NCBI GenBank assembly: GCA_009193035.1
Contig: SWDT01000183.1
Coordinates: forward strand, 124,001 to 188,000
Source of the DNA: Halicephalobus mephisto
Taxonomy: Eukaryota > Nematoda > Chromadorea > Rhabditida > Panagrolaimidae
DNA: 64,000 nt
Direction of reading: 5' to 3'
Shown: piece after piece, positions 45,865-55,800 of the stretch
Position numbering within the stretch: the stretch's first letter is position 1
How the letters are laid out: the number at the start of each line of letters is the position of its first letter
Translations under genes and position numbers: made by a program
Notes under the pieces: model-generated
Database searches by the model: none
What the model was told of the DNA's origin: nothing
Seen by the model: only the letters and a program-made list of their open reading frames with translations

Positions 45865-46450
45865 AGAAATAAGATTCATCAAAGCCGACCGGGTCAACAT
45901 CCGGTAAACCTAAAAATAACAACCAAATGTCAGAAATGATTCATTTACTCCCGGATTATCCCGGTAATGAATGAAGTGCCATCGATCCTGATTGATGCCC
46001 CGAGGCGATGTGTAAAAACATTTGACCTAAATCATAAGTTTTTTGATTTACAACTTTAAATACACATCGATAGAGAAATCTGACTTTTAGAAGAAACTGA
46101 GTCCAAAGAAAATTTCATTTAATGCCAGCGGCAATTGAGATTGACCAAATTTGTCGCTCTTTGTCGCATCCCATTTTCCAAATTGTCCTTTGGCTTTCGG
46201 GATTCTTGCAACTAAAAATCCATAATGACTTTTTCCGAATTGATCCCTACTTTCAGGTTCTTGTAGAGCTGATTTCCTCTCAAAAGCTCGAAAAATGCAA
46301 AGCTCAAAATCCACTTGACGTCGCTTATCCCGCGGAAGAAGCCCGCAAACATGAATGAGCGATTTTTTCGACGCATAGAATTGTTAAGAGTGTTTATCAA
46401 CTCACGGCCGTAGTTATTATAATGATGAGCCTGTCGAGTTAAAGAAACAA
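45865..46450 (-). other. Orphan exon-like pieces on the minus strand
   Basis: Several segments look coding and have splice-like edges but do not join into one frame. 46015-45950 has GINQDRWHFIHYRDNPG before a GTAAAT. 45920-45868 has LPDVDPVGFDESYF and a stop after TATTTTTAG. 46314-46087 is open in a frame ending FGKWDATKSDKFGQSQLPLA and onward. 46437-46413 is a 25-nt piece (LIIIITTA) between CGACAG and GTGAGT. They may be remains of a decayed gene or exons of an unresolved one. No family is recognised. Confidence 0.25.
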
Positions 46451-46689
46451 GAGATTCAAAAAGTCAGAAACCATCTCGAATTTTTTTTGATATATGGATT
46501 CTAAAATTAGAAAATACGTATTTTGAAAAAAATAACTTTCAAAAAATACAGTTAAACAACAATATTGAAAACATGAATCGGGTCTCGACACGAAAAGTTT
46601 TGGAAAATTGTGAAAAAAAAAACAAAAAAAAAACAGATATTTGATAGGACGACCGGAATTAAGAAGAAGCGCAAGAAAACAAGAAACCA

Positions 46690-46960
46690 ACTCCCGCCAC
46701 GAAAGTTCCTGAAAACCATAATAGTTCAGTCATTTACCAGTCCGAGTTAAAGCCGACAAAAAGGCCTAAAAAGAGAGCAAGATCAACTCTTACCATTCAA
46801 ATCTGTAAAAACAACAATGATTTGACCGCTTACCAGTCCAGATCAAATTTGGCACAAAACGGGTTCTTGAACAAGGAAAAAATCGACTCTCACCACGAAA
46901 GTCCCTGATAACCATGATGCGTTCGCTCGTTCTCAAACATTAACAGCAATTTCCCTTAAA
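46690..46960. repeat. Repeated exon-like motif CACGAAAGTYCCTG
   Basis: Two copies of a module, CYCRCCACGAAAGTYCCTGA + AACCATRATR followed by TTACCAGTCCRAG, lie about 155 bp apart. On the minus strand each gives a tiny AG-bounded GAACTTTCGTG followed by GTGAGAG or GCGGGAG. The same words occur near 2552 and 2763. Confidence 0.45.
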
Positions 46961-47276
46961 AAACAAAAAAACAATGTAAAAATTTCCATATTTTTTAAAT
47001 TTTTTGATTTTATTTTTATTATGCAGTTATTTAATGTGAAGTAAATTTACCACGGATGATTCTTCTGTCAACCGAGTGTAGAGGGAAATTTTAGGTTACA
47101 TCATCTCCGGCAATAATTTGTTTTAAATATGTTTATTATTTAAGATTTTCGGAATTTTAATTAATCTTGGTCATTTTTATTTTTTGAAGATCAAAAATTT
47201 ATTTTTAAATTTATATATTGAAAATTGAAGTACCACATATTTGTTGAAACATGAATCCTAAAAATATTTATCCATC

Positions 47277-47500
47277 TCATTGTGCAGTTGCAGGCCGGGA
47301 TTTGCGCGAGAACAGGCGAGTGCTCTCGGAAACACGCAAAGACGCTTTATCCGACTTCACACTGCCTCGAACGCCCGCGTAATTCTCCGAAAGCTCGAGT
47401 TTAGTCCTCAGATATCTGCCAGTCAAAAAATTTATTTTTACGAAAAAAACAGTCAAGAGTGGCAGAGGAACGCAAGCAATTACGTCCGATTCTGTCAATA
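47277..47500 (-). other. Possible terminal exon, GC-rich
   Basis: On the minus strand an acceptor (GACTGGCAG) precedes a frame YLRTKLELSENYAGVRGSVK that continues to RKSRPATAQ and a stop at 47277. The plus strand is also open here (73 codons), so the frame may simply reflect GC-rich, CpG-containing DNA such as a promoter. No upstream exon pairs with it. Confidence 0.25.
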
Positions 47501-47519
47501 AACTTGATTCAAAGAAATC

Positions 47520-48530
47520 CAGCCTGGTCCTGACACGATTTTTTTTAAAAGCATTTTTTATTTAAAAAATTTACGATAATTTTAAAAATCGTCAATGGTA
47601 TACTGTAACCCTATTATTTAGATGGATCTCGTGCAGGGGTCTCAAGGGGTAACCAGTACTCGGTCGGAAGGTCTCTGAAGACCTATTTGCTTATGTCTCG
47701 AATCTTAAAAATGAAAACCCCTGAAAATTGCGAAATTTAAAAAGTTGTAAACTGTACTCTGTATATGGGGTTAATTTTATAAATTTAAAAAATAAATAAT
47801 TGATAAATTCCGGAAAATAGGTACTGAATTCATTTCGATTTAAATGAAATATTTTTTAAAATTATAAAATTAAAAAAATTTTAATTATTGTAATTATTTT
47901 TATTTTTTAAAGAATTATTAATAAAGTTCCCAATTGAAAAAATAAAAAACATTATTCGTTGTGGGACCAAAGCACTTGTGAACTTTGATCTTGATCTTTG
48001 GGCGTCTGCGTGGTGGGATCAATGTCCACTGTATTCTGTAATTTTTTTGTTTTTTTTAAAATAAATTTCAAGTAATGATTCCGCCACGAATGATGCTTAA
48101 CTTCTTCAATCACTAACTTGATTACTGATCTTTGGAGTATCTTTCGTGCCGGGACCAAAACTTCCATATTTCTTAATTTTCTTAATTTTCGAAGATTTTA
48201 TTTCTAGTAATGGTCCTAACACGAACGATTTTCGATTTCTTTTTAATCTATGAAGTCCAATCACGATTTTTTGAATATCTTTCGTGTCGGGACCAAAAAT
48301 TCCATATTTCCTAATTTTTTTAATTTTCGAAGATTTTATTTCTAGTAATGGTCCTGACACGAATGGTTCTTGACTTCTTCTTCAGTCCTGGACTTGTTTG
48401 ATGATCTTCTAAGCACTTTCGTGTCAGGACCAGAACACCTATATTCTGTGACTTCTTTGATTTTTAAAGATCATTTTTGAAGTAATGGTCCTGACACGAA
48501 TGATGCTTGACTTCTGCTTCGACCATGGGC
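47520..48530. repeat. Alternating inverted GGTCCTGACACGAA repeats
   Basis: GGTCCTGACACGAATGRTKC and its inverse TTTCGTGTCGGGACCAAAA alternate about every 70-130 bp, with a shared TTTTCGAAGATTTTATTTCT in between, near 47525, 47960, 48070, 48140, 48215, 48280, 48345, 48420 and 48490. The pairs can fold into hairpins. Frames across them are artefacts. Confidence 0.65.
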
Positions 48531-48539
48531 TTCGTTAAT

Positions 48540-49020
48540 GGTCCTTAAACGGTGTAACATTCAGGAGAAAATCCTTGGACGATCGATAAATTTTCAAGTT
48601 GAACCTTCCATGCTTATCCCCGCTGCCACCTCCTCGTTTTTTTTACAACATAGATTAGTAAAGAACGATCCAAAAGTATTCCCACAATCGGTTTCTTCTC
48701 GGATAGTCAACAAAGTTTTCGACTGAAACAATTTTTGTAACTAGCTCTCGGTTAGCTCTTCCGAGAGTCTGCGCAGACAGTTCAAGAGCGGAACCCGCCT
48801 GCTATCTTCCGCGTAGAGGGATATTCTGGATTTTGTAGGTAAATCAGGACCGACCGACAGTCTTAACTCATTGAGGTCTTGAGGACGGGATTGAGGCAGT
48901 CACTTTACGTGAGATCTTTCCTGGAGTTGATTTTAAATAATTTAATCACTTTACCGTATTTTTTTAAACTACAATTTCGTCGAAAATTTCGGATTTTGCC
49001 GGTGTTCGGTGGGGAATTCT
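48540..49020. promoter_or_regulatory. GC-rich segment upstream of myosin, possible promoter
   Basis: 48740-48860 is the most GC-rich unique sequence upstream of the myosin gene. It contains a 7-bp stem CTCTCGG/CCGAGAG around 48749-48771 and the 12-bp palindrome GTCTGCGCAGAC just after it. A short donor-like TTGTAGGTAAAT follows at about 48833. It could be the promoter and first noncoding exon of the myosin gene; there is no direct proof. Confidence 0.3.
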
Positions 49021-49540
49021 GGAGCTGTTCAGAATCTCTTGGAAGATTCTAGAATCTTGGATAACTTAATAGAAAATTTTGAAGGTTTTTATAATTTTGT
49101 AGGGATTTTTAAAAATGTTTCAGAATTTTACAGAAAAATCTAGAATCTCTTATAACCTAGTGGAAAATTCTGAAAATTTCTAAAATTCCGTGAAAATTTT
49201 AAAATCATTTCAGAATTTTACAGAAGATTCTAGAATCTCTTATAACTTAGAGGAAAACTTCTGAAATTTTATAAAAACTTCTAAAATTCCGTGAAAATTT
49301 TTAAATCAGTTCAGAATTTTACAGAAAATCTAGAATCTTTTATAATTTAATGGAAAATTCCGAAAACTTCTGAAATTTTATAAAAATTTCTAAAATTCCG
49401 TGAAAATTTTTAAATTATTTCAGAATCTTCCTTAACCTGATGAAAAATTTTAGAGATTTCTGAAATTTTGTAGAAATTAAATATTTTTGAAAAATTTTCA
49501 AAAGATTCTTAAATTTCTAAAATTTTTTAGAATTTTCTGG
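49020..49540. repeat. GAA/TTC-rich tandem repeat upstream of myosin
   Basis: Four or five copies of a roughly 100-bp unit contain TTTACAGAAGATTCTAGAAT, TTATAACTTAGTGGAAAATT and AAATTCCGTGAAAATTTTTA. GAAGATTCTAGAA, a heat-shock-element-like triple, occurs at 49042 and 49223. Confidence 0.6.
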
Positions 49541-49694
49541 AATTTTGAAAGTCTTCATGGAAGTTTCTAAAGTCCTCCAGAATCCAAAAATCGGAAATTC
49601 GTGTCGGGACCATTTTTCAGAAAAATTCTTTTTTTATAGTTACGTGATTTTTTGGAACGTGTTATTGATTACTGTATTGACTACCGTATTTCAG

Positions 49695-49813
49695 AGAACT
49701 AGAGGCCGGCGTTACTGCGAAGACAGCGGATCGCAGTCAGTGCCACACTTCTTGGACGACTCGAAAACTCGGAACACAGCGAATTTTTAATTTTTTAAAT
49801 TTCGATCGAAAAA
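49695..49813 (+). other. 5' untranslated exon segment of myosin
   Basis: ACCGTATTTCAG ends at 49694 and is followed by a GC-richer stretch (AGAACTAGAGGCCGGCGTTA and onward) leading to the ATG at 49814. This is a plausible cis- or trans-splice acceptor with a 119-nt leader. Confidence 0.5.
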
Positions 49814-52800
49814 ATGGACTACGAAAGCGATCCTGGATGGAAGTACCTGCGTCGCAGTCGCGAACAGCAGATCGAGGACCAATCTAAGCCTTACGATTCG
49901 AAGAAGAACGTCTGGATCCCGGACGCCGAAGAAGGCTACATCGAAGGCGAAATCAAGAAGACCCAAGGAGCCGAAGTCGTCGTTTCCTTAGGCAGTGGTC
50001 TCGAAAAAACCCTCAAAAAAGAACTTGTCCAGGAGATGAATCCTCCCAAATTCGAAAAAACCGAAGACATGTCCAACTTGACCTTCTTGAACGACGCCTC
50101 CGTCTTGCACAACCTTCGAGCTCGTTACGGATGTATGCTCATCTACGTGAGTTATTTTCCGTTTTTCTTACAGTATACTGTAAAAATTAAAACATCAAAA
50201 CCTAAAATATTACAAAAATTTCGAAAATTTCCGAAACTTTTTTAGAATACTGTAAAAATTAAAATTTATTTAAACCTAAAATTTTATAAAAATTTCTGAA
50301 ACTTTTTTAGAATACTGTAGAAATTAAAATTTATTTAAATTAAAAATTTTATGTAAATTTTTAAATGGTCTAGAATCTTATAGAAGCTTTTAGAGTTTTA
50401 TGCAAATTTTTCGGATTTTTCAGAATTATGAGAAAACTTCTACAATCCTTCAAGATCTTTTGGAAGATTTTAGAAGTTTCGAAATCTTTATTCGAGCTTC
50501 TGAAGTTCTTTAGAAATTTCACCAGTTTTTGGAAATTTCTAAAATTTAACAAAAATTTTAAAATTTAAAAAAAATTCTAAAATTAAATAAAAAGTTCGAA
50601 ATTTGACAAAAATCCTAAAATTTTAAAATTTAATAAAAAGTTCGAAATTTGACAAAAATTCAAAAATTTAATAAAAATTATCCGAAATTAAAACGTTTTA
50701 TAAAATTTTAAAAATTCCCCTCGAAATTGTTTCAAAATTACTTTTAATTTTAATTTTTATAATAATATAATTTTCTAAGTAGTTTGTTGTTGCCAAAAAC
50801 CACCTCCAGCTCCGTGAGGACTCAAGTGGGTTGTCAAACAATCGACGCCCGCACAAATTCGTGTTTTGTTGCTTACAGTACACCTTGGAAAACTTTCTTT
50901 CCGAGATCTCCTGAGCATTACTGTAAAAAATAAAAACCACAAAAATATTTAACAACAATTTTTAAATTTCAAAAAAATTTAAAAACAATTTTTTTAATTC
51001 AAAAAAATTTAAAAATAATTTTTTTAATTTAGAAAAAATTTTAAAATTATTTTTTTTATTTAGAAAAAATTTGAAAATTATTTTTTTTTAATTTAGAAAA
51101 ATTCAGAAATAATTTTTAAATTAAAAATAAATTGAAAAATTATTTTTTTAATTCAGAAATAATTTTTTTTATTTAGAAAAAATTTGAAAATTATTTTTTT
51201 TTAATTTAGAAAAATTGGAAATGTTTTAAAAAATAATTTTAGACTTATTCTGGTCTCTTCTGTGTCGTCATCAACCCTTACAAGAGACTTCCGATCTACA
51301 CGGATTCTGTAGCCCGGATGTACATCGGAAAACGTAGAACCGAAATGCCTCCTCATCTTTTCGCCGTTTCGGACGAAGCTTACCGTAACATGCTTCAAGA
51401 CCACGAGAATCAATCCATGTTGATTACTGGTGAATCTGGAGCCGGCAAAACAGAAAACACGAAAAAAGTCATCGCTTATTTCGCTTCTGTGGGTGCCAGT
51501 CAGGCCGAAAATGTCAAAACCGAAGATTCTAAAGAAAAAAAAGTCACTCTTGAAGACCAGATTGTCCAAACCAATCCTGTCCTCGAGGCTTTCGGTAACG
51601 CCAAAACCGTCAGAAATAACAATTCTTCTCGTTTCGGAAAATTCATCAGAATCCACTTCTCCAAACAAGGCCGTGTAGCTTCTTGCGATATTGAACACTG
51701 TAAGTTTATTTTTTTTATAATTGTAATTTTCTGAAATTTGGTGAAAAATTTTCGGAAATTTTTTAGAAATTTGTGAAATTTTGAAAATTTAAGACTTTTA
51801 AAATTTTCTAAAATTAAGTAAAAAATTCTTAATAATCTTTAGAATCAAGTAAAAATTTCCAAGAATCTTCTAGAAGCTTCTGGAATTTCTTCAGAAAATT
51901 TGAAAGTTTTTAGAATCCTCCAGAAGTTGATAGAAGGTACTGAATTTTCTAGGAAGTTTCAAAATCTTTCAGAATCCTATGAAAACTTAAAAATTTCAAA
52001 TTCCAGAACTTTCTAAAAATTCATATAAAATACTTTTTTTCGAAATTATTAATTTTATTAAAATTACTTTTTTTAAAATTGTTTATTTTATTAAAATTTA
52101 TTTTTTTTTAAATTGTTTATTTTATTAAAATTATTTTTTTAAATTTGTTTATTTTATTAAAATTTATTTTTTTTAAATTTGTTTATTTTATTAAAAAATT
52201 TCAGATCTTCTCGAAAAATCCCGTGTGATTCGGCAAGCTCCAGGAGAACGTTGCTATCACATCTTCTACCAACTCCACTCAAACTACCAGCCGAATCTGA
52301 AAAAGGAACTTCTCCTCGACAAAAACGTCAAAGAATACTGGTTTGTTTCCCAAGCTGAAGTTACCATCGATGGAGTCAACGACCAAGAAGAACATGCTTT
52401 GACTGACGAAGCTTTCCATATTTTGAAGTTCAGCGATCAAGAAATTTCAAATTGTTATCGTTTGGTTTCCGCCATCATGCACATGGGCAACATGAAGTTC
52501 AAACAACGTCCGCGTGAAGAACAAGCTGAAACGGACGGAACTGATGAAGCTGAAAAAGCAGCTAAGATGTACGGTATCGACGTTGAGGAGTTCTTGAAGG
52601 CCCTTTTGAGGCCCAGAGTCAAGGTCGGATCGGAGTGGGTCAACAAGGGCCAGAATCTCGAGCAGGTCAACTGGGCCATCGGGGCCATGGCCAAGGGTCT
52701 TTATGCCAGACTGTTCCACTGGATCGTGAAGAAGTGCAACGTGACGTTGGACCAGAAGGGCATCCCGAGGGACCACTTCATCGGTGTCCTCGACATTGCT

Positions 52801-55800
52801 GGTTTCGAAATTTTCGATTTCAACTCCTTCGAACAACTTTGGATTAATTTTGTCAATGAAAAACTTCAACAATTTTTCAATCATCATATGTTCGTTTTGG
52901 AACAGGAAGAATACCAAAGAGAAGGCATCGAATGGACCTTCATCGACTTCGGTCTCGATTTGGCCGCTTGCATCGAGCTCATCGAGAAGCCCCTCGGCAT
53001 CATCTCCATGCTCGACGAAGAATGCATCGTCCCTAAGGCTACTGATCTGTCCTTAGCTCAGAAACTTATCGAACAACATTTGGGCAAACATCCTAATTTT
53101 GAAAAACCAAAACCGCCTAAGGGAAAACAAGCCGAAGCTCACTTCGCCATGAAACATTACGCCGGCACTGTCCGTTACAACGTCACAAACTGGCTCGAGA
53201 AGAACAAAGATCCCGTCAACGACACCGTCGTCACCGTCTTCAAGAATTCTAAGGAAAACGATCTTCTTGTCGAAATCTGGCAAGATTTCCAGACTATTGT
53301 AAGATTTTCGAAATAATCAAAATTTAATTTTTAGGATTTCGTAGAAGATTGTAGAATCTTCCAGGAATCTAATGGGAGTTTCTAAGGGTTTTTAGAAGGT
53401 TTTAGAAATTTCAGAAACCTTCAGAAATCTAATGAAAGCTTCTGAAGTCTTGGACATATAATAGAAGTTTCTAAAATTTTCGAGAATCTTTCACAATCTT
53501 CCAGAAGCTTTTGGAATCTTTGAAAGTCTTTCGAAAAGTTTTAGAATCTTCCAGAAGCTAATAGAAACTTCTAAAAGTTTTAGAATTTCATAGAATCTTC
53601 CAGAAGCTAATAGAGACTTCTAAAAGTTTCTAGAATCTCATAGAAGCTAATAGAAACTTCTAAAAGTTTCTAGAATCTTCCAAAAACTAATAGAGACTTC
53701 TAAAAAGTTTTAGAATCTTCTAGAAGCTAATAAAAACTTCTAAAAACTTCTAGAATCCCATGAAATCTCTCAGAAGCTGTTAGAGACTTAAAAACTTCCA
53801 AAATCTCAGAATCTCCCAGAAATTAATAAAAACTTCCAGAATCCTAAACAAACTTAAAACTAATATCTGAATCTAAAAATTCTAAATATTTCTAAAATTC
53901 GAAAAAAAATAACTTTGACTTTTTAAATAGTAAAATTCTGATTCAGGAAGACCAATTGGCTGCTGCTGCGAAGGCCGGAGGTGGCGGAAAGAAGAAGGGC
54001 AAAGGAGGTTCCTTCATGACCGTCTCCATGATGTACCGTGAATCCCTCAACAAACTCATGACTATGCTTAACTCTACTCATCCTCATTTTATCCGTTGTA
54101 TTATCCCGAACGAAAAAAAGCAATCTGGAGTTCTTGATGCTGCTCTGGTTTTGAATCAACTGACATGTAACGGTGTTTTGGAAGGAATCCGTATTTGTCG
54201 TAAAGGTTTCCCTAACAGAACTCTTCATCCGGATTTCGTCCAACGGTATTCTATTCTTGCTGCTGATGAAGCTAAAAATAAAAATACCGAAGATCCTAAA
54301 CTTACTTCCGACAAAATGCTAGCGAGACTTATTAAAGACAAAACTTTGAAAGAAGAAAACTTCAAAAACGGCAAAACGAAAGTTTTCTTCAAAGCCGGAG
54401 TTCTTGCTCATCTTGAAGACATGAGAGACATAAAATTGGCTTACTTGATCACCGGATTCCAAGCCCAGATCCGCTGGTTCTACTGCTTGATCGACGCCAA
54501 ACGCAGACGTGCTCAGATTGAATGCATCAAGATGCTCCATAGGAACATCCGTAGATTCATCAAGCTTCAGAATTGGCCGTGGTTCAAGCTTTACGGTCAA
54601 ATGAAACCACTCATGGCCCAAGGCAAAGAACAAGAAGTCCTCGACAAACTCCAAGATAAAATTACCGGAATGAACGATACAATCGAAAAAGAAAAAGCTT
54701 TGAAAAAACATCTCGAAGACAGCAGTAAGAGGATGTTGGAGGAAAGAGAAGGCTTACTTAAGCAACTAGAAGGTCTCAAGGGCAAAAACGTCGAGTTCGA
54801 ACAGAGGTTGGCCCAGATGGGACAGCAGAAGGCCGAACTGGAACAGAACGTTTCTCAGGCCAATGACAGACTTGCCAATGAAGAAGAAAGAACAGGAGAA
54901 ATTCAGAAAGCCAAAAAACGAGTTGAAGCTGAATGTGAAAATCTCAAAAAACAAATGCAAGAATTAGATTTGACTTTGAAAAAAGCCGAAGCTGAAAAAG
55001 CTTCCAAAGAAAACATGATCCGATCGTTACAGGAGGAAATGAACCAACAATCCGCCACTTTGGCCAAAATTGCCAAAGAAATGAAAATGCAAGAAGAAAC
55101 AAACAGAAAAATGGCCGAAGATTTGAAAAATGAAGAAGAACGAAATGCAGCTGCTAAAGCTCTTCGTCAAAAAATGCAACAACAATTGGATTCTCTTCAA
55201 AATGAAATGGAACGTGAAAAAGGATTCAGAGCTTCTGCTGAAAAAGCCAAAAGAAAACTCGAAGGTGAACTTAGAATTGCTCAAGAAACAATGGAAGAAG
55301 TTACAAAACAACGTGCTGATGCTGAAAATAGTCTAAAACGAAAAGAAGCAGATTTATATGCTATTTCTGTCAGACTTGAAGATCAACAAGCAACTACGGC
55401 TAAACTTCAACGTCAATTGAAGGACAATTCTGCCAGAATTCGGGAACTTGAACAAGAAGTTGAAAGTGAAAAACAGGCCCGTGCAAGATCTGAAAAAGCC
55501 AAAAACGAACTTCAACAAGAAATTGATGACGTCACTGAACAATTGGAATCTCAAGCTAGAGCTACAGCTGCTCAAATCGAATTCAACAAGAAAAAAGACG
55601 CAGAATTGGCCAAACTTAGACGTGACATCGATGGCTTAAATCTGAATTTCGAAAATCAGACAGCTGCTTTGAAAAAGAAAGGTTCTGATTCCGTTGCTGA
55701 ACTAAACGAACAAATCGACTTAATTACGAAATTGAAAACCAAAGCCGACAAAGAAAGAACCCATCTTCAACGTCAAGTCGAAGAAACCAACAATGTTCTC

